Assembly: GCA_018267215.1 (NCBI GenBank)
Contig: JAFDYX010000014.1
Location: 1-64,000 of the forward strand
Direction of reading: 5' to 3'
DNA length: 64,000 nucleotides
DNA from: Bacteroidota bacterium
Lineage (GTDB): Bacteria > Bacteroidota > Bacteroidia > Cytophagales > Cyclobacteriaceae
Part shown: positions 44,946 to 54,132 of the stretch, one piece after another
How the letters are laid out: each line of letters begins with the position of its first letter
Numbering within the stretch: the stretch's first letter is position 1
The notes under the pieces: generated by a model
What the model saw: only the letters and a program-made list of their open reading frames with translations
Database searches by the model: none
What the model was told of the DNA's origin: nothing
Position numbers and translations under genes: made by a program

Positions 44946-45845
44946 TTGAATTGGCAAACATACATCAAGCAATTTGGTCAGTACCTGAAACTGGAGCGGT
45001 CGCTCTCGCAAAATTCCATTGATGCCTACCTTCGCGATGCGGAAAAGCTGGCTCAGTACAACGAACTATCGGGCTTACAGAAAAGTCCGCTTAAAATATC
45101 AACCAAAGAATTAGAAAAATTTATTGAATACATCAGCGAGTTGGGCATGAGCGCCTACTCGCAGGCACGCATTATTTCGGGTATCAAAGCGTTTTATAAA
45201 TTTTTAAATGAGGAAGATCTGCTCGACACCAATCCGGCTGCTTTGCTGGAGGCACCCAAGCTGGGGCGTAAGTTGCCCGACACGCTTGCGTACACTGACA
45301 TCGTGATGCTGCTCGAGGCCATAGACCTGTCTTCGCCTGAAGGTGGCCGCAACCGCGCGATGTTGGAAGTGTTGTACAGCTCGGGGCTGCGGGTGAGTGA
45401 GCTGGTGAACTTAAAACTTTCGAACGTCTATTTTGATATCGGTTTTCTGCGTGTGATAGGAAAAGGAAACAAAGAACGGCTGGTGCCCGTGGGGCGCGAT
45501 GCCATGAAGTTTTTAAAAACCTACATCGAGCAAATACGGGTGCATATACCTACGCAAAAGAATTTTGAGAATTACGTTTTTTTAAACCGGTTAGGCAAAA
45601 ACCTTTCGCGGGTGATGGTATTTTTGGTCATCAAAAATCTGGCACAAAAAACAGGCTTAAAAAAAACAATCAGTCCTCACACCTTCCGTCATTCATTTGC
45701 CACTCATCTGATAGAAGGAGGAGCAGACCTGCGGGCGGTGCAGGATATGCTGGGGCACGAGTCCATTACCACCACCGAAATTTATACACACTTAGACCGC
45801 GACTACCTGCGGCAAGTGGTGCAGGAGTTTCATCCGAGAGCATAA
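44946..45845 (+). CDS. xerD: Tyrosine recombinase XerD
   Basis: 299 residues, the normal length, from a TTG start. The N-terminal SAM-like domain is followed by the catalytic domain with Arg in SSGLRVSEL, Lys in GKGNKERLVPVG, HTFRHSFATH, GHESITTTEIYTH with the nucleophile Tyr. XerC/XerD resolve chromosome dimers at dif; Bacteroidota often have a single XerD-like copy near this position. A dif site was not identified in the window. Confidence 0.94.
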   Translation: MNWQTYIKQFGQYLKLERSLSQNSIDAYLRDAEKLAQYNELSGLQKSPLKISTKELEKFIEYISELGMSAYSQARIISGIKAFYKFLNEEDLLDTNPAALLEAPKLGRKLPDTLAYTDIVMLLEAIDLSSPEGGRNRAMLEVLYSSGLRVSELVNLKLSNVYFDIGFLRVIGKGNKERLVPVGRDAMKFLKTYIEQIRVHIPTQKNFENYVFLNRLGKNLSRVMVFLVIKNLAQKTGLKKTISPHTFRHSFATHLIEGGADLRAVQDMLGHESITTTEIYTHLDRDYLRQVVQEFHPRA

Positions 45846-45886
45846 ATTGGCCAAACTGTTTCACTTGTTTTAGTTACCTTTATGGC

Positions 45887-46402
45887 ATGAAATTACCTTT
45901 TGCTTCTTTCTTATTCTTTGCTTTGGCAGGCTTCGGCCAAGAGATAAAAATTGAGTACGATAAAAAACACGACTTCTCGCAATACAAAACATTTTCTTAT
46001 GGCGAAAGCCAGGTAAGCATTCCATCTGACAGGAAAGAGTTGAGCAAGGCGGAAGTAGAACGTTGGATACATAGAGGCATAACCCGCGAACTGGAATACA
46101 AAGGACTGAAAAAAATGGATTCGTTGGCCGACCTGACGGTGTCGTATGTGCTAATCAGCGAGCAGCGCTATAATGTGGAGCAGTTAGGCCCGGCCGGTGT
46201 GGCACCCAACTCCAGCGACCGCACTTGGGCAAGAAACTATGACGAAAATACATTGGTGATAGACCTGAACGACCGCAAGAATAATTTGGTTTGGCGTATC
46301 AACGCGGTAGATGATGTGATGGGCAAAGAAGCAGAACGCACCGTTGACTTTATCATCGTAAAAGGTTTTAAAAAATTCGGCAAAGCACCCAAGAAAAAAT
46401 AA
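45887..46402 (+). CDS. DUF4136 domain-containing protein
   Basis: 171 residues. The signal peptide ends near AGFGQ (residue 18). The mature domain has YDKKHDFSQYKTFSYGES, RGITRELEYKGLKKM, ADLTVSYVLISE and WRINAVDDVMGK, the usual DUF4136 pattern of a periplasmic alpha/beta protein. Its function is unknown. Convergent with the exonuclease gene one base away. Confidence 0.9.
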   Translation: MKLPFASFLFFALAGFGQEIKIEYDKKHDFSQYKTFSYGESQVSIPSDRKELSKAEVERWIHRGITRELEYKGLKKMDSLADLTVSYVLISEQRYNVEQLGPAGVAPNSSDRTWARNYDENTLVIDLNDRKNNLVWRINAVDDVMGKEAERTVDFIIVKGFKKFGKAPKKK

Positions 46403-46403
46403 A

Positions 46404-46994
46404 CTACCTGCCCGATTTCAGTTTGTTGTAAATCTCCAAGCACACCCAGGCATCCGTAGCCGCATAGCTGATTTGTTTGTCGTTCAGTAGAGATGTTTCC
46501 CAGTTGCTGGTTTGGGCAGATTTAGAAATGCGGAAGCCCAACAGCAAGCCTGTGAGCTTTTTTACGCCTTCTTCCTGTAACCCTTTCTTTCGGGCTAACT
46601 CCGCTAATTCAATAATACCTTGAGGTTCGAAACGGTTTAAGCGCTGCAGGGCTTTGATGTCATCGCGCAAAGCAATGCCCGCTTTCTGTTGGCGGTCGTT
46701 TTCAAGGAAGCGGATGATTTCAGAAGTTAACCCGGTTTTGTTTAGCCTGATCAGAAAAACTTTACCGGGAACCGCCACTTGCATCAGGGCTACTTTATTT
46801 TGATGCCCGCGAACGAAGACGGGCTTCGTCTCGGTATCAAACCCAACCACTGGCTGCGATTCGATCTCTTCAAATGCCGGAGCTACCAGTTTTAATTGAT
46901 CTACCAAACACACTTCGCCTGCAAAAGCACTCAACGGAAGTTGGTTTACTTCTTCATGTGTGATTGTGGTTTTGATGGGTACGACTGACATCAA
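46404..46994 (-). CDS. RNase D-like 3'-5' exonuclease
   Basis: 196 residues of the DEDDy exonuclease fold without an HRDC domain. Exo I is VVGFDTETKPVF (Asp and Glu), Exo II lies in KAGIALRDDIKALQRL, Exo III in ISYAATDAWVCLEIY with the Tyr-x3-Asp pattern. It probably trims RNA or DNA 3' ends. Start overlaps the stop of the upstream dehydrogenase gene by 4 bases. Confidence 0.93.
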   Translation of the reverse strand: MMSVVPIKTTITHEEVNQLPLSAFAGEVCLVDQLKLVAPAFEEIESQPVVGFDTETKPVFVRGHQNKVALMQVAVPGKVFLIRLNKTGLTSEIIRFLENDRQQKAGIALRDDIKALQRLNRFEPQGIIELAELARKKGLQEEGVKKLTGLLLGFRISKSAQTSNWETSLLNDKQISYAATDAWVCLEIYNKLKSGR

Positions 46995-48115
46995 TATTCT
47001 TTCTTCTTATAAATTACATTTCGCTCGGCCAGATACCTGACTACATGGTTGAAATCATCTTCTTTTTCACCCACATATTCAGGCGGGCAAATTCCTTTGC
47101 GGCTGAACTGGTGGCTGATGACTAAGTGGGCAACAGCCGTACAAGTGTAGCCTGTACTGCGTGCCATGGACATAACACCCGATGAGTCGGTGCGGTCTAA
47201 CAAATTGTATTCGTATCCTTTGGCTTTTCCGTTTTCAGTGCCTTCGATGCGGATGCGCATCACGGTATATTCTTTTTCGCCCGGTTTCAGTTTCCATTTC
47301 GGAAAGAGCAACTTGGCGGTAACATCAATCGGCCGAACTTTCATTCCGCTTACGTTTACTTCTTCTTTTGAGAAGAACCCCGACTCGCGCAGCAGGCGCA
47401 GGTATTCTATACAGCCCGGGTAGCGCAAAGTTTTTTCAATCATGTGGGGGATGTTGGGCATGGTTTGTATCAGCGAACGCAAGCCGTCTGAGTTCCACGA
47501 TTCCAACGTGCCCACTTCATCAAAATGAATCAACTCCGGGTCGGAAAGCGCTTCCTTCACTACCAGCGCGTGGTTTTGCACATAGCGTGCCGGGCGTACA
47601 TATTCTTCGATGACATCAATGGGGGAGAAGACTGCCTTATATTCGTAGGGCCACTCGCGCACAACAGGCAAGCCGCCCACCAAACACTCGTACCGCTCAA
47701 TCTTCATGCGCTGGTTGTGGTAGCCCAAAATAATATTGCCCATGCCGGGCGCTACTCCGCAGTCGGTTACAATTGTAACATTATTTTTTTTGGCAAGGTC
47801 ATCCAGCAGAAACGGATCTTCAGGGAAGAATGAAATGTCAACCATATTTTTGCCGGCCTCAATCACGGCCTGCGCATTCTTCAAGCCCATAAAACCGGGC
47901 ACGGCTCCGATCACCAGGTCAAAAGGCTGAAGGATGGATTTCAGCTTTTCAAGATCGGAGAGGTCGGCCACGATGCCGGAGATGGACAATGCCTTCAATG
48001 GTTTTAAAGATTCTTCATTGATGTCGGCAGCCGTTACATCAAAATTTGTGGCTAAATCTTTGGCCATGGCGCTGCCTACCAGTCCTGCGCCTAAAACGAT
48101 TATCTTCTTTTTCAT
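46991..48115 (-). CDS. Saccharopine dehydrogenase-like / L-lysine dehydrogenase-family enzyme
   Basis: 374 residues from the ATG at 48115; a start at 48151 would add 12 unlike residues. The N-terminal Rossmann fold reads IIVLGAGLVGSAMAKDLA, then DITFDV-like binding features, VTDCGVAPGMGNII, and a C-terminal domain with GLRSLIQTMPNIPHMIEKTL. Family members act in lysine catabolism. The divergent DUF4442 gene starts only 22 bases away. Confidence 0.88.
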   Translation of the reverse strand: MKKKIIVLGAGLVGSAMAKDLATNFDVTAADINEESLKPLKALSISGIVADLSDLEKLKSILQPFDLVIGAVPGFMGLKNAQAVIEAGKNMVDISFFPEDPFLLDDLAKKNNVTIVTDCGVAPGMGNIILGYHNQRMKIERYECLVGGLPVVREWPYEYKAVFSPIDVIEEYVRPARYVQNHALVVKEALSDPELIHFDEVGTLESWNSDGLRSLIQTMPNIPHMIEKTLRYPGCIEYLRLLRESGFFSKEEVNVSGMKVRPIDVTAKLLFPKWKLKPGEKEYTVMRIRIEGTENGKAKGYEYNLLDRTDSSGVMSMARSTGYTCTAVAHLVISHQFSRKGICPPEYVGEKEDDFNHVVRYLAERNVIYKKKEY

Positions 48116-48137
48116 AATTTCGAAAAAAACTTCATGT

Positions 48138-48644
48138 ATGAACCCCGCCAAGTTAATTGAAAAAGCAAAACATTCATCTTTTTATCGATGGGTTTTAAAC
48201 AAAGCACTGAACCGGATGATCCCCTTCAATGCTCCTCACAGTTTTGAAGTTACCGCCATCACAGACAACTCCATCACCACCCGCCTGCCCTACAAAACAA
48301 AAAACCTAAACCATGTGCGCGGGCTACATGCCTGTGCGCTGGCTACGTTGAGCGAGTTTACCACCGGCTTTTTACTGATCAGCAGATTGGGAATGGGTAG
48401 CCATCGCATCATCTTACAAAAATTACAGATGGATTACCATTATCAGGGCAAGATGGATGCAACCGCACATTTTTCTATGGAAGAAGAATGGCTGATGCGC
48501 GAGATTGTGGAGCCACTAAAAACGCAGGATAGCGTGCTCGTACCTTGCGAGGTGAAGATACACGACAAACAAGGCAACCACCTCACCACGGCCATAGTGT
48601 ATTGGCAACTGAAAGATTGGAAGAAGGTAAAAACCAAAACTTGA
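48138..48644 (+). CDS. DUF4442 hotdog-fold thioesterase-like protein
   Basis: 168 residues from the ATG at 48138. The hotdog pattern is seen in FNAPHSFEVTAITDNSITTRL, NHVRGLHACALATLSEFTTG and LVPCEVKIHDKQGNHLTTAIVYWQLKD. DUF4442 is related to acyl-CoA thioesterases such as YiiD/PaaI; a thioester substrate is plausible. It is the first of a possible operon with the Mpo1-like, GNAT-like and GT2 genes, though spacing leaves room for separate promoters. Confidence 0.88.
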   Translation: MNPAKLIEKAKHSSFYRWVLNKALNRMIPFNAPHSFEVTAITDNSITTRLPYKTKNLNHVRGLHACALATLSEFTTGFLLISRLGMGSHRIILQKLQMDYHYQGKMDATAHFSMEEEWLMREIVEPLKTQDSVLVPCEVKIHDKQGNHLTTAIVYWQLKDWKKVKTKT

Positions 48645-48694
48645 CAAGTCGGTTAGTTTGTTTTAGCTTGGTAACCAAACAACGTTCATTTGTT

Positions 48695-49168
48695 ATGCGT
48701 AAAATTGATCAACTGTTGGCCGAGTATGGCGAGAGCCATCAAAACAAAACAAACAAAACAATTCACTGGATTTGTGTGCCGCTGATTTTTTTCAGCGTGG
48801 TGGGCATGATTGCCTCCATCCCTTCGGGTGTGCTTCATGCTGTGTATAGCAGCCCGCTGGCCAACTGGGCGGTGGTGGCATTGGCGCTGGTGCTGATCTA
48901 TTACATTTCGTTATCTATACCGCTGGCCGTGGGCATGGCCGCGTTTTCTTTTGTATGTCTCTTTGTAGCCCGTTGGGTATCGCATCTGGGTGTTGCTCCG
49001 CTTTGGCTGGTGTGCCTTATTGTTTTTGCTTTGGCTTGGGTAGGTCAGTTTTATGGGCACAATGTAGAAGGCAAGAAGCCATCATTTTTTAAAGATCTTC
49101 AGTTTTTACTGATCGGCCCTGCCTGGCTGATGCATTTTATTTATAAACGATTGGGAATAAGCTACTGA
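48695..49168 (+). CDS. Mpo1-like (DUF962) membrane protein
   Basis: 157 residues from the ATG at 48695. The N-terminal motif AEYGESHQNKTNKTIHWICVP and a later GQFYGHNVEGKKPSFFKD, shortened here, contain the conserved histidines of the DUF962/YGL010w family. About four membrane helices lie between them. Yeast Mpo1 is an iron dioxygenase that alpha-oxidises 2-hydroxy fatty acids; bacterial members are untested to my knowledge. It fits a lipid role. Confidence 0.9.
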   Translation: MRKIDQLLAEYGESHQNKTNKTIHWICVPLIFFSVVGMIASIPSGVLHAVYSSPLANWAVVALALVLIYYISLSIPLAVGMAAFSFVCLFVARWVSHLGVAPLWLVCLIVFALAWVGQFYGHNVEGKKPSFFKDLQFLLIGPAWLMHFIYKRLGISY

Positions 49169-50104
49169 TTGAAGAATTATTTTTTAACAGACGGATCTGC
49201 CGATCCCTTCCATCCTGTTTTCGAGCGGTTTCTTTTTAATGAGGCTCGTCACTTGCGTACTCAGTCGCATGAAGGATGGCATACATTCTCTTGGGTGCAC
49301 ACCGAACAACAGCAAGTAGTGGCGCAAGTTCATTTTCATATCGAACATGGGCTGGCAGCAAGTCCGCACCGTGCGCCATTTGGCTCGGTAGAATTTGCCG
49401 ATTCGCTGGCACCCGAAATGCTTCTCCGTTTCTTATGGGAAGTGGAAAAAAAACTGAAAGAAAAAGGAGTGAAGAAAGTTGTGATAAGGGATACTCCTCA
49501 ACTGTATCGCCCACAGGCTTCTGCCTTGCTGACGGTGCTGCTGGGTGATATGGGGTTTGCCGTGAAACGCAATGAAATTTGTGCTTCTATTGTCATAGAT
49601 GCCTCTCCGTGGGAGAACAAAATTTCGAAAGACGAAGCGTATCATTTGAGGAGGGCGCAACGCGAAAGACTTATTTTTCGCCAGCTGGAGTTGACGCAGT
49701 GGGCGAGTGTTTATCAGTTTATTGACCAGTGCCGGGCAGAACGGGGCATGACACTGAGTTTGTCGGCCCAGCAGCTGGGCAACACCATTCAGGCATGCCC
49801 ACACGATTTTTTATTTTTTGAAGTTTGCCAAGCGGAAGAACGCATAGCAGCCGCTATAGCTGTGCGCGTCAATCCGCGCATCATGTATAATTTTTATTAT
49901 GGGCACAGCCGTGCTTCTCAGCCGCTCAGCCCGATAGTGTTTTTATTGCATCAGCAATATGCTTATGGCCAAGAGAAAGGATATCAACTGCTGGATTTGG
50001 GAACATCGTCATTAGAAAATAAAACCAACTTCAGTTTATTGAATTTTAAAACACAGGTGGGAGGGAATCTATCCATGAAACTGACTTTCGAAAAATCACT
50101 CTGA
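49169..50104 (+). CDS. GNAT/FemAB-like acyltransferase
   Basis: 311 residues from a TTG directly after the Mpo1-like stop. Two tandem N-acyltransferase halves seem present: an N-terminal one to about residue 130 and a C-terminal one with YNFYYGHSRASQPLSP and GYQLLDLGTSSLENKTNFS, the latter typical of FemAB-like enzymes that use aminoacyl-tRNA or acyl donors. The substrate is unknown; cell-wall or lipid-linked amino groups are possible. Confidence 0.8.
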   Translation: MKNYFLTDGSADPFHPVFERFLFNEARHLRTQSHEGWHTFSWVHTEQQQVVAQVHFHIEHGLAASPHRAPFGSVEFADSLAPEMLLRFLWEVEKKLKEKGVKKVVIRDTPQLYRPQASALLTVLLGDMGFAVKRNEICASIVIDASPWENKISKDEAYHLRRAQRERLIFRQLELTQWASVYQFIDQCRAERGMTLSLSAQQLGNTIQACPHDFLFFEVCQAEERIAAAIAVRVNPRIMYNFYYGHSRASQPLSPIVFLLHQQYAYGQEKGYQLLDLGTSSLENKTNFSLLNFKTQVGGNLSMKLTFEKSL

Positions 50105-50105
50105 C

Positions 50106-51059
50106 ATGGATCCGCTCGTATCAGTCGTTTGCCTTTGCTACAACCATGCTGAGTTTGTAGCCCAAGCCATCCGCTCGGTGTTGCAACAGACTTACCCCAA
50201 CATTCAGTTAATAGTAGTGGACGATTGCAGTACAGATAGCAGCGTTAATGTAATTCAACAACTGGTTATAGAAAATCCATCCATCTATTTTATTGCTTTA
50301 CCTAAGAATAATGGAAACTGCCGCGCCTTTAATATGGCATTAGAGCGAGTAAGAGGCGAGTTTATCATTGATCTGGCTGCCGATGATGTGATGTTGCCCG
50401 ATCGCGTTGCCCGGCAGGTCAGTTATTTTCAATCGGCCGATGAGTCAGTAGGTGTGGTCTTCTCCAATGCCGATTACATAGATGCCTACGGAAATATTTT
50501 ACGAAACCATACGGCACACTTGATTTCAAAAAGACTGATTGACCATGTTCCGCTAGGGTGGATATTCCCTGATGTGCTGAGGCGGTATTTTATTTGCAGT
50601 CCCACCATGATGATCAAAAAAAAAGTATTGGACAAGCTGAAGGGCTATGATGAAACGCTGGCCTACGAAGATTTTGATTTTTGGGTGCGGGCTTCGCGCC
50701 ATTTCCAATTTGTTTACCAAGACGAAACGCTGACACACGTCAGGCGCAATGTCAAGTCCATGTCATCAGGCTGGTATGAACCGGGCGACCGCCAGTTACA
50801 TTCCACCTATCTTATTTGTAAAAAGGCAGTATCGCTTTGCCGGAGTGCCGAAGACAAGCAAGCATTAATTCATCGGATACGCTACGAGTATAAGCAGTCT
50901 GTGTTTTCCGGAAACAGACAGGAAGCAAGATTGTTCGCCCAACTTGAAAAGGAACTGACGAGCCATCAAGTACAATTTTATTTTTACAGATTTCTTTCTT
51001 GGTTGCCGCTGCCGTGGCCTTGGATAAGGAAGCAATACTATCGGTGGCGTTACGCTTAA
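50106..51059 (+). CDS. Glycosyltransferase family 2
   Basis: 317 residues of a GT-A fold. Donor-binding and catalytic signatures are VSVVCLCYNHAEFVAQAIRSV at the start, VVDDCSTDSSVNV, LAADDVMLPDRV and YEDFDFWVRASRHF (the likely DXD-equivalent and base). The C-terminus is basic and helical. It should add a sugar to a cell-envelope glycan or lipid. It starts one base after the GNAT-like stop and its last 4 bases overlap the convergent PhyH-like gene. Confidence 0.93.
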   Translation: MDPLVSVVCLCYNHAEFVAQAIRSVLQQTYPNIQLIVVDDCSTDSSVNVIQQLVIENPSIYFIALPKNNGNCRAFNMALERVRGEFIIDLAADDVMLPDRVARQVSYFQSADESVGVVFSNADYIDAYGNILRNHTAHLISKRLIDHVPLGWIFPDVLRRYFICSPTMMIKKKVLDKLKGYDETLAYEDFDFWVRASRHFQFVYQDETLTHVRRNVKSMSSGWYEPGDRQLHSTYLICKKAVSLCRSAEDKQALIHRIRYEYKQSVFSGNRQEARLFAQLEKELTSHQVQFYFYRFLSWLPLPWPWIRKQYYRWRYA

Positions 51060-51865
51060 TTTTTTTTCCAAAGGCGCAACTCAATGGAGATTCGCGTTAG
51101 GTTATCGTTGAGGTTTACGGCCCCTCCGTGGATCAGATAAGGAGAGAAAACAAGTACCTCGTTGGCAACCGGATCAGGGCGAACGATTTGAAATTCTCCG
51201 TGAATCTCAGACACCGCTGGCACATTAAATTTAGTGTTGTTGATGAGCGCTCCATTTTCAGTGCGTTCAATTTTATCTTCAGGCCAGTAGTGGCTGCCGG
51301 GAATGAGCGGCAACGATGACAGAGCATTGCTGCCGGCTACCGGTATGTATAAGTTGATGCAGTTAGCGTAGTCTTCCAGCCACACATCGCGGTGCAGCGG
51401 GTTGTTGTCGTGAGAATGCGGGCGCACTACGCGGAAATGAAAAACCGATTGCCCGTCAAAAGGATTGAGAGCTATCAGCGAGATGCCACAAATGTCCGAA
51501 ACCCGTTCTTCAATCCGGCTGATGCCGAGCGGAAATTTTTTGGCAGACAATAATTTTGTTTGCTCAACAGCAGCCAGATGTTGTGCTTGTGTGGTGATCA
51601 GCGTATGATATTGGTCAAGCTTAAAATGATCGGGAACAAGCAAGCCGGCTTGCCGCCAGCAGTCTGTAACCAGTGCCGTTGTCTCTGATTGAAAAGTAGT
51701 AAATGTTTCTGTGTCGAATAGCGGTGCGATGGTATAACCTTTGGCGCTCCACCGGGTAGAAACGGTTAGATCTGATGCCCGATGAAGCAAGACGTCCGGT
51801 TGCCCGAATTTTTTTTCTCCTTCCGGAAAATAATGAATGGGCTGGTTGTTTAATTCGTATTTCAC
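51056..51865 (-). CDS. Phytanoyl-CoA dioxygenase (PhyH)-like Fe(II)/2-oxoglutarate enzyme
   Basis: 269 residues. The iron ligands appear as HRDVW (His-x-Asp) near residue 158 and LIHGGAV (His) near residue 246, with the 2-oxoglutarate Arg in LTRISIELR. The fold and spacing match the PhyH superfamily of hydroxylases. It is encoded in one transcript with waaA and rsgA, overlapping the rsgA stop by 4 bases. A lipid or sugar substrate is likely but not seen. Confidence 0.82.
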   Translation of the reverse strand: MKYELNNQPIHYFPEGEKKFGQPDVLLHRASDLTVSTRWSAKGYTIAPLFDTETFTTFQSETTALVTDCWRQAGLLVPDHFKLDQYHTLITTQAQHLAAVEQTKLLSAKKFPLGISRIEERVSDICGISLIALNPFDGQSVFHFRVVRPHSHDNNPLHRDVWLEDYANCINLYIPVAGSNALSSLPLIPGSHYWPEDKIERTENGALINNTKFNVPAVSEIHGEFQIVRPDPVANEVLVFSPYLIHGGAVNLNDNLTRISIELRLWKKN

Positions 51866-52776
51866 TTTCTGTTGTCGCTTCCGGTGGTCATGTTGATTAA
51901 ATTCTCATACCGGCTGAACCAAATCGCTCCTTCTTCTACGGCTTTGATAATGGCACAGCCCGGCTCGTGCAGGTGAAGGCATTTTGATCCGAATTTACAA
52001 AGAAGTCTCCGCTCTCGCATCTCAGGAAAATAATCTGATATTTCTTGCGCGCTCATGTCCACCAGTCCCCATTCTTTTACTCCGGGCGTATCAATGACGG
52101 CTGTGTTATCGTCTATCCAAAACATTTCGGCAAAGGTGGTGGTGTGTGTACCTTTTTCGGTGGCGGCTGATATCTGTTGGGTAGATTGGCGGATGGAATC
52201 TGAAATTTGGTTGAGCAAGGTTGATTTGCCCACACCCGAGTGGCCTGCCACCAGCGATATTTTGTTGCTTAAAATATTTTTGATTTCGTTCAGGCCATTG
52301 CCCTGTAAGGCAGAAAGGATATAAACGGAAATGCCTACGGCTTCATATTTTTTTTTCCATTCGTGAAGCATGGCCATCTGATCGTCAGTTAATAAATCTT
52401 GTTTATTGAAAATGAGCACTTGCGGAATCCGAAAAGCTTCTGCCGAAACCAAAAAACGGTCAATAAACCCGAGCGAGGTGCGCGGCTGCTGAACCGTGGC
52501 CACCAGCACGGCCTGATCAATGTTGGCAGCTAAAATATTGGAATGCCCCGTTTTTTTTACCGACTGGCGCAGGATATGATTTTTGCGCGGAAGGATTTCG
52601 GTGATGACGTTGCTGCCTTCGTCCATTTCAATGGCCACATAATCGCCCACGGCCACCGGGTTGGTTTCTTTGATGCCCTCCAACCTGATTTTTCCGCGCA
52701 GACGGCATTCATACGTTTCTCCTTGGCAGCGTACCACGTACCAGGAGCCGGTTGATTTGGTCACTACACCCTTCAT
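51862..52776 (-). CDS. rsgA: Ribosome small-subunit GTPase RsgA (YjeQ)
   Basis: 304 residues from the ATG at 52776. The N-terminal OB fold (VVTKSTGSWYVV) is followed by a circularly permuted GTPase with FNKQDLL (G4), GHSGVGKSTLLNQ (G1), TTTFAEMF and DTPGVKEWG (G3), and a C-terminal zinc finger containing CKFGSKCLHLHEPGC. It helps the final maturation of the 30S subunit. Translationally coupled to waaA by a 4-base overlap. Confidence 0.97.
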   Translation of the reverse strand: MKGVVTKSTGSWYVVRCQGETYECRLRGKIRLEGIKETNPVAVGDYVAIEMDEGSNVITEILPRKNHILRQSVKKTGHSNILAANIDQAVLVATVQQPRTSLGFIDRFLVSAEAFRIPQVLIFNKQDLLTDDQMAMLHEWKKKYEAVGISVYILSALQGNGLNEIKNILSNKISLVAGHSGVGKSTLLNQISDSIRQSTQQISAATEKGTHTTTFAEMFWIDDNTAVIDTPGVKEWGLVDMSAQEISDYFPEMRERRLLCKFGSKCLHLHEPGCAIIKAVEEGAIWFSRYENLINMTTGSDNRK

Positions 52777-54023
52777 TCTTTTAAAATTGAATGGCAATAC
52801 TTCATGATTTTTTCTGTGGCGCCCAAGTTTTCTTGCACATACGATTTGGTTACTTCACAGGCAAGCAGAAAACTTTCGGGTCGCGAAATCATCAGTTCGT
52901 ATTTCATTTTCAGGTCGGCATAGCCGTTCACTTCAAAAGCGCCTCCGCGCATAATCAGGTCTGTGGCTTCCTGGTATTTGTGATAGCTCTTGTCGCCAAA
53001 GAAAACAGGAATGCCATAACAGGCTGCCTCTAAAATGTTGTGCAGCCCTTTGCCGAAGGCCCCACCCACAAAGGCAAACTCGCCATAGCGATAGAGTTGG
53101 GCAAGCATGCCGATGTTATCAATAATCAGCACGGAGTAGCTTTCGATGTTTTCTTTTTGCTCGGAGAAACGGCAAGTTTTTACCTGAAGCGATTTTTCAA
53201 TATCTAAAAGGAATGACTCGGTTATTTCGTGCGGGGCAATGATGAATTTTAATAGCCCATCATTCTCATTGATAAAAGGAGCAAGGGCCTCCATATCTTC
53301 AGGCCAGCAACTGCCGACAACAAATGTTTTTTGATTGTCTTTAAACTGCTTGACTAATGCTACTTCTTTTCCGGATCGGATGATTTCATTGACGCGGTCG
53401 AACCGGGTATCTCCGGCAACTTCTACTTGGGTGATGCCAATAGAGGAAAGTAATTTTTTGGTTTCTGAATTTTGTGTAAAAAAGTAATCGAAATTTTTTA
53501 GCAACTGGCGGAACAGGCCTCCATACTTCTTAAAAAAAATCTGGTTAGGCCGCATGATGCACGAGGTGGAGATAATTTTTACCCTTGCTTTTTTAAGAGC
53601 CTCAGTATAGTGAAACCAAAATTCGTATTTGATGAATATGGCCAGCACCGGTTGTGTGATGGCTACAAATTCCTTAGCCTGCCGGGGTGTATCCCACGGC
53701 AAATAGAAAATGAAATCAGCTTGCGAATAATTTTTTCTCACTTCGAATCCCGAGGGAGAAAAAAAAGTAAGGAGGATTTTTATTGGTGGGTATTCCCGCT
53801 TAATGGATTCGATAATCGGGCGCCCTTGTTCAAACTCTCCCAACGAGGCACAATGTACCCACACCACTTTTTCATTTTTGTGGGATTTAAAAGATGATTT
53901 TATCTTCTTAAAAATAGACCGCCTGCCGGTTACAAACAGTCGCGCTTTTTCATTAAAGGGAACGGCCACAATAAACAGAAGGCGCAGCAGATTGATAAAA
54001 ACAGTATAGATAGCGCGTTGCAT
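52773..54023 (-). CDS. waaA: 3-deoxy-D-manno-octulosonic acid (Kdo) transferase
   Basis: 416 residues. Membrane-anchored GT30 enzyme adding Kdo to lipid A precursor. N-terminal helix (residues 1-20), then VHCASLGEFEQGRPIIE with the catalytic Glu, and in the C-terminal half LAQLYRYGEFAFVGGAFGKGLHNILEAA, shortened here to its core FVGGAFGKGLHNILEA, a family signature. First gene of the waaA, rsgA, phyH-like operon. Confidence 0.96.
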   Translation of the reverse strand: MQRAIYTVFINLLRLLFIVAVPFNEKARLFVTGRRSIFKKIKSSFKSHKNEKVVWVHCASLGEFEQGRPIIESIKREYPPIKILLTFFSPSGFEVRKNYSQADFIFYLPWDTPRQAKEFVAITQPVLAIFIKYEFWFHYTEALKKARVKIISTSCIMRPNQIFFKKYGGLFRQLLKNFDYFFTQNSETKKLLSSIGITQVEVAGDTRFDRVNEIIRSGKEVALVKQFKDNQKTFVVGSCWPEDMEALAPFINENDGLLKFIIAPHEITESFLLDIEKSLQVKTCRFSEQKENIESYSVLIIDNIGMLAQLYRYGEFAFVGGAFGKGLHNILEAACYGIPVFFGDKSYHKYQEATDLIMRGGAFEVNGYADLKMKYELMISRPESFLLACEVTKSYVQENLGATEKIMKYCHSILKE

Positions 54024-54132
54024 GTGTTACAAAAATACCAAAAGCTGCGAAGCTATCGGCTCGATAGGTGTGATGTCTTTTAAAATTATTATTTTAGCAA
54101 GTTGAAAAATCAAAAAAATAAATATACCAGCT

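Noticed and set aside
44946..45845. Tyrosine recombinase as integrase of a genomic island.
   Set aside because: Length, motifs and neighbours fit the housekeeping XerD; no att site, tRNA or phage gene accompanies it.
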